From assembly GCA_032622095.1 (NCBI GenBank), contig CP136064.1, positions 44,038,989 to 44,102,988 of the forward strand: DNA of 64,000 nucleotides, given 5' to 3'. Below, in pieces: positions 20,097 through 31,905 of the stretch; the first letter of the stretch is position 1; each line of letters begins with the position of its first letter. The position numbers and the translations under genes are program-made. The notes beneath the pieces were generated by a model. It was given only the letters and a program-made list of their open reading frames with translations, made no database searches and was not told the DNA's origin. This DNA is from Siphonodentalium dalli. Lineage: Eukaryota > Mollusca > Scaphopoda > Gadilida > Siphonodentaliidae.

Positions 20097-23000
20097 ACCC
20101 TTACCGAGCATGAAGGCTTAATAAGCCTTCAACAAGGATTCGCTTAGGACTCGAGTGCTTATGTCAATAACAATAAGCATTCGCTTAGGACTCGAGTGCT
20201 TATATCGATCACAGTAAGCACTCGCTTAGGACTCAAGTGCTTATATCGATCACAGTAAGCACTCGCTTAGGACTCGAATGCACTCGCTTAGGACTCGAGT
20301 GATTAAGATGCAATGGAGGTATAAGCACTCGATAAGGAATCGAATCCTTGGGTCTCCCACATAAGCACTCTGGAAAATGAGGGCTTGTGGCGAAGGCTAA
20401 CATTTTCTGTTAACTAATAAAATTTAGACTTCAGCCAGACATATGACTCTAAAATCAGCATTCAAATTAAGGCTTCAATATACTGTTGGCCTCTTAGCCC
20501 TCGATGCTCGACTTAGAATATTTCAATACAAAACTGTTCTGAATCTGAAGCTGCAAATTAACCAAGTCCAACATGGAGAAATATATGGAAAAATTAATAA
20601 TTATTTGGCAAATTTGTAGTTTTAACAATTTGTTTGGCAATATACATTTGAAAATATTCAGAATTTATCAAGCTTTCACATGGTGTAAATATTGTGGTTT
20701 AATCCGAATTTTAATAAATTTAAATTAATTAAATAATTAATACAATTAATAATTTTTCAACTTGTAGGACCCCATATGGAAATTTCATATAGGAACCTAT
20801 AGGAATCATTATGGAAATGACGATTCGCATTAGGAAAATTATTGGACCGTATTTCCTATAGGAAAATTGCCATGGATAAGGACATTTTGAGACAACCTAT
20901 AGCAATAAATAATTTTATAGGAGATTTTGCAATTTTCTCAAGATCTCTATATTTTTCTCAAGATATGTTGGCCCACTGATAATTCAGAACAGCTATATAA
21001 GTCTATATCATCCAAGGTACCAATTGAGAAAAATCAAAGCCGAAGGGGGAGGGTGCAATTTGGGGGTTTGGTGCAAGGGAGGAAATGTAATTGGAAATTC
21101 GAAGGTGAACACCCTCTTGCCCAATGGAGACCCTCTAGCCACATCCCTGTATAAGCACTAGTCTGATTCATCTCATTGCCAGTAATAAATCACTTTAACA
21201 TTGTAATCAATCCTACTATTTAATTGGGACAACTGCTTTACTCTGTGTCTATGAGTACCTGTTATGTAATCACCCTGACTTGCCCTCAATGCAAATTGAG
21301 ACCAGATGGAATTTTCTCAGATTTCACAAACTTTGGATAGCTCAGAATGGGAAGTCATGGTTTATATTGGTTTTCTTTATGTCACATGCAGGAAATTATT
21401 TACTGATAGTTTAAATTCAGGTGAGCCTATATACTTTGCATTTATTTTATCAAATTATAACATATAGGATGATGTTTATATTTATACTTTATTCGTAATT
21501 TAAGTATTATAAATCACTGGCAATTTAATTTATAGTTAATAACATTTTAAATTGACAGGTCTCCAAAAAATTGAAATTTTGCCTGACAGATACAGGTCAA
21601 TTAATTGTCAGCATTACAATTTGCATGGAGTTACAAAAATAATGTTGGGGTCAGCAAAGAAAATAATGATACCATCTATTTAACTGTTATTTTAAAAATT
21701 CAGCATTAAATAGATGCATGGTATCATAATTTTACTGTGACTTTAATTGCTCAATTTTGTGCATTGATTTTTAAACTGACAATCTCCATCTGTTGACAAT
21801 TAACTGCATGAATTGATATTTGGGTAAATACTAAAAAGGTTGTTTGGACTTCTGGTGTTTTATGAATTTTCAGTGTACATAATCTATTTATTATTCATAA
21901 TTAATTAATTATTAGTATGTGGTAACATAAATTTCAGAGGAAGATAATGTTGGCATATTGAACAAGTACATTATACACGTCTTGTTTGAACCTATGGTAA
22001 TTTAAATGCTGGGGAGCCAATGGGTTCCAAAACTAGTAATATAGAGCGTTCTTAATCACGTGATTGGATACAGAACGCGCCACCATGTTGGATGTATATC
22101 CTATAGGAGCATATTGATATAGGAACCTATATGAAACCATATCGCTGGTCCAATGATTTCCTATTTAACAACAAAATGACAGCAAAGGGCACTAATGCAA
22201 AAAGTAAGTTAAATTAGCATTATAAAAGTAGCATTATATTATAAATTGGATATCTTATTTTCTTATTATTTGAACCATTTCCTTCCAGTTAATGCACACA
22301 TTTAGAATATCAAATCAGCTATCTAATCTCAATTTTGGATATGCCTGCATAATGATATCATAAACTGATTATCACTCAAAGGTTGGTTTATCGACAGATG
22401 TTAAATCCACAAAAAACATCACCAATATCATTTTTTGGGCATTTTAATAGTTCAATGCTAGCTAAAAATATTAATATTCATGCAGTCCAATACAATTTTG
22501 ATAAATTTACTAACAACTGTATCATTCACATAAGTCATAACTCATTTTCTGAAACATAATAATATCATTTCAGTTATTTCTGATGTGAACATAATTTAAA
22601 ATTTGTTTACTATTTATCATTTCAGAATTTGAAAACGACTCCCAGAAAAGAAGACTGAGACTGCATGCATCGCCAGTGGAATTGACATATATCCTAAACA
22701 ATTTATTAGCTAGGGGCGACCAACACGGAACCTGAGAGTACAGAAATCAAATTGCATTAAACATGGACATGATAGTGGTCACAGCTAACATAAATTCTTG
22801 ATATACATATATATACTAAAAATTGTTCATTTCACAAATATAAAATTGTTATCACTTCATAATTGTTTTGTTATTTCTAGCATCTCCAGAATGGATATCC
22901 AATTTTGATGACACCACCGGGCACCCATATTCCCATGCATCCTGCATAGAGTTATCCCTCATTTCCATGCAGTATAGGTAACTCTATGAAAACAGGCCAT

Positions 23001-23436
23001 CATTTCACCATAATCTTTAGCATTCGGGGACCAATTTAAGGATTCGAGACATGGTTCGTAAGGCTTCATTTAAGCCTTCATCATTTGCATATAAGGCTTC
23101 GAATCCTTAAATATAAGCCTTCGAAGCCTTATATGCAAATTATGAAGTCTTATTTAGCCTTTGAGTGCTAACGGGAACCAACAAGCCTTCAATAGGGCCG
23201 ACTTATTTAAATGAGCTAAACCCTCGAAGGCTTAATAAGCCTTCGAGTGCTTATGGGAGTACTTAGCTCATTTAAATAAGTCGGCCCTATTGAGGGCTAA
23301 ATTCTGTTTCGAGTGCTTATTTTGCCTGTAACTGGCCCATTGCATTGCTTGAGATAAGGATTCATTTAAGTCTTCATTTGTAAGCATTCGAATCCTTCCC
23401 GAATGCTTACCGAGGGCTTGTGATTTCGGTAAGGGT
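20097..23436. mobile_element. Large non-autonomous element with ACCCTTACCGA ends
   Basis: The left end ACCCTTACCGA matches the right end TCGGTAAGGGT. Both subterminal zones (20100-20380 and 23030-23430) are packed with palindromic words: AAGGCTTAATAAGCCTT, AGCACTCGAGTGCTT variants with a 38-bp tandem period at 20150-20290, and GATTCGAATC. In the right zone an arm TAGGGCCGACTTATTTAAAT is mirrored about 70 bp away. The middle is AT-rich with no transposase-like ORF. Possible target duplications are unclear. Confidence 0.45.
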
Positions 23437-24361
23437 AACCCCAATAAAACAAACAAACAAATATCAGTTTCTTAAATTGGAATGATGTGCTTACATACCA
23501 CTAACTTGCACTAAGTGAATGGTGTTAGTTGGTGTTGATTATTTTAACACTATCAAATACCTTATTAGGATGAATAAAAGATCCAATGAGAAGAATTGGA
23601 ACCCATGCCTCACCAGCACACGGCACTTATCAACTAAGATACACCATTTTTTAACATAATTATTTTCATCCCATTAATATTGTATTGTCATAAGCTAATA
23701 CAGTTCAGACCATACGCTTGTCGCATGTAGTACTTAGTCAAAATGTATACCTGTTTTGAAAATTAAACTGAATAAAGTCAAGTCGGCGATTTATCGAAAT
23801 CATATTCAACTCCTAACAGCATGTTTCAAGATCTGTCATCAATGTGTTTTGAGAAAGAAAAAAAAGATGTTTTCAGTCATGAGTGCCAATACCACAGCCA
23901 GTAAGTGTTGGGGCAAACTACCAATTTGATGAAAGAAGGCATTAGAATGGTACCCATCTCTGTGATAAATAAATAACCATTTCTACTGATTTCATTGAAA
24001 GAGGTGATAATGGCCAGGTTCAGCCAAACATTCGATTAACTTGTAACATGTGCTACTGTGTCCCAGGATAAGAATATATTGTCATTGCTAGATATACGTG
24101 TAGGTCATGCTTTTCACAGCTGTTAGAGTACAGTGACTTCTCTTGACATTGACCACCACAATACGGATATATAATATGGATAATCTAGACATCAATAGAG
24201 ACAAGAGCACTGGCGTCCCAATTTCGGGATAGATACGTAGAATACACTGCCCCAGATGACTCGCAAATTCCTCCCAAATCCAACGACACAGGTAAACAAG
24301 AAAACTAAGATGCATGCATCAGGTCGGCCGTGAACTATCTACCATAGAATTGTTGTAGCTA
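23437..24361. other. No gene recognised
   Basis: AT-rich sequence with neither exon-like stretches nor clear repeats. Confidence 0.4.
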
Positions 24362-24740
24362 TCGATTATACATTTTGAAACACCTGTCTGTATGTATGTA
24401 TGTGTGTATGCGTGAATGCGTGTGTGTATGTGCTATAGACTCTAACACTGCTCGAATTTGGTATTTAACGTGTCAACTTGACCTCGCTCATAGGCATGTT
24501 TCTGGACCTTGACCGATCCGACTAAAAATTTGTGTGTAGGACTACTTCGATCCCGGGAGCAATATGGATGGGTCCAATTTCACGTGGGACCATGTTCTCG
24601 AACGTGCTGATATAGGCATGTTTCTGGACCAATTGAACAATAGTTTGGCCAGACGCTGTATATACTGGGTACTGTCCAGATGGAGGCGATCACAAAAAAA
24701 ATCCCTAACTAGCCCGAACGAAGTCGAGTACATCAGCTAG
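24362..24740 (+). mobile_element. Diverged Helitron-like element
   Basis: It begins TCGATTATACATTTTGAAAC after an A and ends in a decayed hairpin (AGCCCGAACGAAGTCGAGTA) plus CATCAGCTAG before a T. A TGTATG tract lies near the 5' end. The termini match the rule set of the array at 15636, but the interior is diverged. Confidence 0.6.
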
Positions 24741-25242
24741 TTTAATATATATTTTGGATATTTGTCTGTCTGTTTGTCTGTTAGCTATGGCCGGGAAAAC
24801 TGCCGGACAGATTTGACGAAATTTGATACCTAGGGGAAATTATTTCCAGGGAGTATTTTGGACGGGTCAAATCTTGATCCCGACCTGACTTTGACATTCA
24901 AAAAGATCAATTCAAGGTCAAATCTGGTAAAACGGAAGTATTTCAACGAAATTTGATACCTACTGTTACTTTTGTCCCAGGAGTGTTTCGGGTGGGTCAA
25001 ATCATGACCCTGACCTGATCTTGACATTCAAAATTGTCAATTCAAGGTCAAATCGGGTATAAAGCCGGGCGGATTTCGACGGGTACTTTTGTCGTGAATT
25101 TTGTCCGGGGAGTGTTTTGGACGGGTCAAATCGTGACCCCGACATGACCTTCACCTTTAAAATAGTCAATTCAAGGTTAAATCGCGCATTTCTCCGAAAA
25201 TCAGAGGGGAACATCCCGGACGAACTGGGGTCCACGAGCTAC
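24741..25242 (+). mobile_element. Diverged Helitron-like unit abutting the previous one
   Basis: It starts TTTAATATATATTTTGGATA right after the CTAG of its neighbour. It has a TGTCTG tract, then three repeats of a block of about 115 bp (ggacgggtcaaatcgtgacccc, ttcaaggtcaaatc). The 3' end CATCCCGGACGAACTGGGG... with CACGAGCTA is a decayed hairpin end. Confidence 0.5.
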
Positions 25243-28100
25243 TATTATATATTTCTAGATTTAGTTACAAACTAAATACCTGTATATTGTACAAAGAAAT
25301 GTTTGACAAATATATCTGTATCAATATTACCATACGGGTCATTAAAATAGATACGACGAAACAAATTTTGAAGGGTGCATGTATCAGGTAAATTTTTATA
25401 TTTCAAATGATGACAGGAATGCAGAAAGTTGAAGTACCTACGTAATACTGGCTATCCGCATGAAGAGATATACATGTATATAAAAACCAGATGAGGGATA
25501 TGTCTGTACAGTTGCTAAACAATTCAATCATGCAAAAGAGGATCAAAGAGTAAGATACCAAATTGCTGCCTGTGGTAATGTTTTTTAACGAAATTCGGGA
25601 AAATTAGATTACTCTCACCCTGGTTATCCAGAAGATAATTGTGGAATCTGATGACGATCGGACAAGGGTGTCGTCTGTAGGATCAACCAAATTATTTAGC
25701 CATAAAAATAGTAAAATTGAAGATCACCGCTGGCAGTGATGTCTTCACAAGGACAGTTTGAGAACAAAATATGGCTCACATCTAGCGGTGACCCAAAATA
25801 TCCACATAAGAAAAAGTTCTCCAATAAAAGCTGGCTGCAGGGTGCGCCAATTGATTCAAATTCGAAATTTAGCAGGGTGTACTGCTTGTGGCCATGTTTT
25901 CCCCGCAAATTTGATAGACTGATGGACAAAACCACTGAATCCGTTGAATCAATATACATGTATACATGGATTAATTTATATGCATTGTTATACACAGTAC
26001 TGGTATATAAAGGTACTGACTATAACTATATTACTAGTATACACAAAATAAACCATATATCATGGCTATGGGTTCTAATATCCGAACATGACAGCTGAGA
26101 ACTTGGTGTGAATTAAAGAGTGGTGGTTTCTCAAGCATATCTAACCCTCCACGTTAGAAACATGCCATCAAATGTCATAAGTATAATCTAGCTTGAGGAC
26201 AGAAGTGATCCATAAAACCCCCCTTAATTCAACCAGGTCCTCGCGCGATGTATGATCGATCACATGATGATCTAGGGGGATTAGAATTGATGTATAAAAA
26301 CAGCACTGCATGTAAATATAAAATAAAATAGTGCTACATCTTATTACAGATTATTGCCATATATAATCAGTGATTATACAGACAGTCTGACAAAATAAAG
26401 TTTCAGTGACACTCTATCCGAAGAGGGGAATAATTTCATCTGTTACAGTCAATGGAGCAATTATGAATCTGGAAAGGTGAAATTTCTAAGTAATACTAGA
26501 TATCGACATGACGCGATAAAATATAACGTAAATGCAATATGGCCGCTGGCGACCATTTTTTCCTATGAAATTAAAAAGATATTTGATAGCTCTCATCTGA
26601 TAGATCAATATCAAGATAAATATGAAGTTTGGTGATGATCGGATGAGTGAAGTGGACTGTGGTCTGTGCTAAACGGTTTAGTAATGCTTAAAAAGATTCT
26701 TACCTTAATATTTTTATGTTCACTTTATAAACTTCACTGAGTCATCTTTGTCATGTATTGAGTTTGATATCTTTTGTTAACAGTTTATAAATCATGTATG
26801 TCTCATGTTTGTTATTTTAATTTATGTGTTTATTATCATTAAATAAAGTTGCATTCCTTAAAAAGATTCTTACCGCATTGTTTTTATGTTCACTTTATAA
26901 ACTCCACTGAGTCATCTTTGTCATGTATTGAATTTGATATCTTTTGTTAACAGTTTATAAATTATGTATGTCTCGTGTTCGTTATTATATTATATACACT
27001 TTATAGTGTGTTTTCAGAACGAAAAAAAATTGAATAAAATCAACAAATTTGTAAATTTAAAAACAATTCAAACGTTGTTGTATTCCATGTCCCAGCCCGG
27101 ACATATACACCAAATTTCAATAATATTCATTGAGAAACAACGGACCAAACGCTATATAACACCCGTATACATCTTTTATTCCGAATCGGACTCGGGTACA
27201 TGTTATAGTAGGTACCGAATTGACACACGTCGACTGGGCGAGTTGGCCATGGGGCGATTAGGCCGATTCCGGCAGATTCTATAATTTACCGTATGTATCC
27301 GTTTACACGTAGTTTACTTTAGAAAGTTCCGCAATTAATACCGTAAATAGAGCGACCTTATTTGACAGAGAATGCCTCTGTTATTGATTATCAAGTTGCT
27401 GTACATTAAAAACGACAAATTCACATGCTCGTTCAAGCGCAGTAGGCTATTTTCCCCATGTTAAAGGACATCCACAAATACTAAATAACGCTAACCTACT
27501 GCCGAATGTTTGACACGACAACTGTTAACATATTTGGGCTGAATTCATCTGACGCGGTATTATTCCTCAAAATAAACAACAAAACCATCGTTACTTGGAA
27601 ATGTAGTTTGGGCTAACATTTACATAAATCCTCCAGATCAATTATCCGACACACACGTCAGATGAAAAAGTCACATGAAGTAACCGGCCAAATTGGCCGA
27701 AACTAGAGTAATAGTCATATACCGGTGTATGTTATCTGGTCACCATTAAAACTGTGGCACTGTGACTAATCAGTCCTATGTTTCGCTATGCCACTACATG
27801 GGCTATCCTAGATGCTGATGATCCGAGGCCAAACAAATGTATGGTTTGCATGGATATGTGTTATTATGTGTGGTGGGTACTTTAGCTGACCAATTAATGC
27901 TGGAACAGTTATTTGACCCCTGCTTTCGTCCACCACGATGGACATGCACCCAGTTCCTAGATACCACCCACTACTTTGGGAACTATTGAGGTACCGGATA
28001 ACATAATATGGGGAGACTATAGACATCCAGTTCCCCGACATCGCTGTACTGTTCTGGCAATCTTACCAACAACTTTCTGAATACCGACACTATAATGAGA
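25243..28100. other. Dispersed repeats, no gene recognised
   Basis: 25530-25680 and 26460-26670 carry related blocks (gccgctggcgaccattt; reverse complement of the CCGATCATCACCAAACTTCA core near 26620). 26690-27000 has two tandem copies of a block of about 180 bp with TTAACAGTTTATAAAT and an AATAAA, also found at 14337-14435. 26996-27200 is related to 14565-14960. Confidence 0.45.
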
Positions 28101-28208
28101 CCCGTTTGGACTCTCTGTTTATTCTGATAGACTATTTGGAAATTATATGTGTCATTAAAAAAGTATCAAACAGGAGTCAAAATTTGACTGGTGGACGATC
28201 AAACCGCC
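28101..28208 (+). repeat. Direct repeat, copy 1
   Basis: 108 bp, essentially identical to 29142-29249 (cccgtttggactctctg... to ...gacgatcaaaccgcc). Just downstream, a GCGATACAGGCGCGT-type motif occurs three times (28283-28548), and a poly-T tract lies at about 28438-28457. Confidence 0.7.
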
Positions 28209-29085
28209 GCCACCAGTGATAGACATAATCCACATAATGATGAAATGAAGGAAACCAAAATGAATATAGCACTGGCAGTGCAACTGGAAAGGAAAGCGAT
28301 ACAGGCGCGTTGCCCCCCAGATGCATGCCATAGATGCATTGCAAGTAATTGATGTAATTTGACAAGTCGCGCCATGAGAGACAGATGTGAGCGATACAGG
28401 CGCGTCACACCTGTCCACCACAGTCGACGTAGGACAATTTTTTTTTTTTTTTTTTTTATGTGAAGGATGTAAATATGTGATGAAAAACCAATTTGGATGG
28501 AATAATATCGACAACAGAAGTTTGGAAAGGTGAGCGATACAAGCGCGTCACCAACTTTTGGTATCGACATCAACAAAATAGACATGTTCCAATATAATAT
28601 ATACTGGTGAGGTAGATGGGGTGGTGGTGGGAAAACTTTGAATATTATCTGCTCTTTCCTGGCGACAGTGCGATGTTTACTTCTCTGCTGTAGTCGCAGC
28701 CAGAAAAGAGAAGGAATCCCGGGCATCCGCTCCTCTTGATAAACAAAGTAGTCTTCCGCGCATGAAAATAGTTCCATCTTAGTTCTGATCAATTATTTCG
28801 TAAAACAGGATATTTACTTAACATTATCTTTTAATATGTCAAACATTATATATCATACTTATTTTATTGTTGTTTGCTGTAGTATTCTTAGTAAGAAGTA
28901 ATCTAAGGATTTTGCTTGATAAGATGACATTCTGCGAGTATACGCTTGCAGGTGTTTACTAATTGCAGCTGGTCGCCGCATAGCAGATTAAATTACCAAT
29001 CTAAAGATCGCCGCATGGCAGATTAAATTACCAATGGGTTGGGTTCCATAAATAGCTAAGACAAGCGGTGCCTCTCTTACCGTTA

Positions 29086-29728
29086 TTTATGAACCCCAAC
29101 CCTCCAATAATTATAGGTTATAAAAAACAACAGCGACATTTCCCGTTTGGACTCTCTGTTTATTCTGATAGACTATTTGGAAATTATATGTGTCATTAAA
29201 AAAGTATCAAACAGGAGTCAAAATTTGACTGGTGGACGATCAAACCGCCACAGAGGGATCGATTGTTGTCGTGACAACAATAGAACCATCTCGGCCACCC
29301 AGGAAAAGGAACGGAGGCACAGGAAGAGAACAAACGGGGATAATCAAAATTGAAACTACATATGTACAAAACTAAAACACAAATCTAATATGAGGTTATG
29401 CAAGATATAGGATGACCTAAGTAAATGGGAAAACAACTCCTCTCCAGCCAGAGAAGCCCAAGCCAAGTCAGTAGCAGGAGAGGCGCTGCTTCCCCCTGGC
29501 CATGTGAATATAAAGAACAGGAACATACGGTAATATAAGGCATGGTCAAATGATGGGACAGCCGGCTTATACACAGTCAATTGAGACTGAAACAGACCGA
29601 GACCTTACAGGGGGATTTGACGAATATATTTTTTGAACGCATCGGTACGCCAACGACCAAGTCCAAACGGGAAATGTCGCTGTTGTTTTTTATAATCTAT
29701 AATTATTGGAGGGTTGGGGTTCATAAAA
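29086..29728. mobile_element. TIR element with GGGTTGGGGTTCATAA ends
   Basis: The arms of about 68 bp at 29086-29152 and 29660-29728 are near-exact inverted repeats (TTTATGAACCCCAACCCTCC... outward; AACAGCGACATTTCCCGTTT inward). The interior includes the second copy (29142-29249) of the 108-bp direct repeat found at 28101. No transposase is visible. Confidence 0.65.
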
Positions 29729-30372
29729 TGAGATACGGGTAACCTGCCACTAATGTGAATATCCAGTAATTGTACATGTTATGCGGTCCATTGATGCATA
29801 GATATACTAGTATATTGGCCACACCTAGCTGATGACCATTTCACACATTGTCTACCAAATCGGAGATGTAAACACCAGAGAGCCAGCCTTGCTTGCTTTA
29901 GGATTCAGTGGCATAGCATTTTGACACTCTAAACAAGCAATGACTGCGAAAAAGATATTATTATAGCATTGCTATATGCACATTTCTTTCAAAACTAAAC
30001 TTCCTTTTTTCAAGAGAAAACCAATCAATGTTACCAACAGGGTATATCTGAGGAGTTGGTGAATCAAATGGTATGCTATATCACAATGCTAGTCTCTAGT
30101 TCGGCGACCAGAGTGATGGCCAGTAGACGATATACCACACAACAACCACAAGTCTCTAACCACACTGCTACAATTTATATGACACAGTATATGTCTGCTC
30201 GTGTCCAACATGGGGTGATTTTAGCACAATAACTGTCTGACCTTTCAAAGGACCAATTTCATGAGTGTGGTGAGATCTCAACATACACTGGGAGCAAACT
30301 TCTTTTTTTTATCAATAAGCTCATTCTCAATTGATGTACGAGTAATCAGAATTAGCACAAAACATGCAGGTA

Positions 30373-30416
<44 letters not shown>

Positions 30417-31119
30417 TACGGTCTCTTGTTTTTAGTAGGGAATATGTCTATATCCAATGCTCTTGTATCCACACTCTAGTTCTGTCTTTAGCATGACTTA
30501 ATCTTTCGTAACAAGTTTTGATGCCAATAACATGATTGGTGATATTATATTCTGGACAACAGATCTCATTTATTGGGTGTGCATGTAATGGTAGTCATAT
30601 TCTCATAATTGTTACCAAATTGAATGCATGTCGGTTCAACATATTTTCAACATATAATCTGTCTATAAATTGCTGACATGTTTTTTTACTGTCCTTTAAT
30701 CCTGACCAGAGAATCGATTACCATGTGATCATGCCAAGTTTTTTCCACTGCATGTAGTGCTTATGTGTCAAATAGTTGGGTAATACATGTATTGTGCAAT
30801 GCGTTGGGTGACTAAAATGTGCAAAATGTTACTTTATAAAAGTAACATATTTTTTGAAAAACCCTCTGAAACCCTTGTTATCCATATACTGAACACATGT
30901 GCCTAAATGTATAACTTGGTGGCATCATGTTGGCATTTTATTTTGTGACTTTACAGGAATATTGAATTTTTGATCTTCTTACCAACATTTACTGAAATAT
31001 ATGTTCATTAATTGATAGAATTCCTGAGATTTCAGTAGTATAATATATTTATGTAATTTCGGACCAATATCGAGGAATAATTCAGGCTCAGCTCACACCA
31101 TTAACAATTTTATAAAAAT
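29729..31119. other. Upstream flank of POLD3, no gene recognised
   Basis: AT-rich. It contains a (TA)n microsatellite at about 30377-30413 and otherwise nothing I can support. Confidence 0.45.
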
Positions 31120-31668
31120 GAGTTTTGACCTTTGACCTTGACATCAAGGTCATCTGTGTGAATTTAATGCTTGGGTCTCACTCTTGTAATGTAGCTGATA
31201 TATATGCAATACAATGATGTGGAATGTGGTGGCATTTAGTGAGCATGTTAAATAGTTGGGACTTTATATTCATTTGTTCATGGAATTTTTGCAATTATTC
31301 GGATGAACAACTGACTTTTTGAGCTTCAATATGAAAATTTCTCAAGATATTTGTAGATTTTGTTATAAAGGTGACTAATATGGCCTATTTGAAGTCATAT
31401 TTATGTAATTTTGATATGTATAAGTAATTTGTTGTCTTAAATATGTTATAACTCATACCGCCAGTTAAAAATTGAAATTTTGACCTTTGACCTTGACCTC
31501 AAAGTCATCAAGGTCACTTTCACGCTTGGGTCTCGCTCTTATATTGACCCCCATATAATGAACTATGTGTATACCAAGTTTCATGCTTTTATCCAATTTT
31601 GCACACTTTGGCCATTTTTGGGACCTTAGAGCCTCTACTACACACAGATCTTTCAAAATATATAATAG
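31120..31668 (-). mobile_element. Helitron-like subfamily fragment, antisense
   Basis: The reverse complement begins TCTATTATATATTTTGAAAG at 31668, the same head as 17197 and 18543. It continues with two blocks carrying TTGACCTTGACCTCAA and the CTTGGGTCTC motif (also at 19510). No 3' hairpin plus CTAG was found. It ends about 180 bp before the POLD3 start codon. Confidence 0.5.
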
Positions 31669-31833
31669 ATATTTTTTTTTAAATTGCTATTTTGTTAAAA
31701 TATGTCGTATTGACAAGACGATTTACAAGTAGTTGTCTCTACAGACAGCAGTGCATTGTTATCTCTATATGGGGCTCCCATAAAAGCCAAACTGGTATGG
31801 TATTTGGATAGTACGAATATTTTTACAGAGCAA

Positions 31834-31852
31834 TTTTCCGCGAAAATGGCGG
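31834..31852 (+). promoter_or_regulatory. Possible E2F- and YY1-like sites overlapping the POLD3 start
   Basis: TTTTCCGCGAAAA (31834-31846) is a perfect palindrome resembling E2F half-sites. AAAATGGCGG (31843-31852) fits the YY1 core and includes the start codon. E2F control of replication genes is well known; here it is inferred from motif resemblance only. Confidence 0.35.
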
Positions 31853-31905
31853 ACGATTTGTATTTGGAAAACTTAGATGAATATATTAACGAAGAAAACA
31901 AAATC
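31846..31905 (+). CDS. POLD3: POLD3 exon 1 (start codon)
   Basis: ATG at 31846 opens [20 protein letters not shown], nearly the same as the N-terminus of vertebrate POLD3. The exon is 20 codons, phase 0, donor GTATGG. The ATG lies in a GAAAATGGCGG context. The 5' UTR limit is not visible. Confidence 0.93.

Noticed and set aside
25696-26098. Two opposite-strand ORFs of 99 and 120 codons
   Set aside because: No family resemblance; they overlap a dispersed non-coding repeat related to 26460-26670.
31465-31656. Small minus-strand ORF before POLD3
   Set aside because: It is part of the antisense Helitron-like head, with the same words found at 19400-19560.
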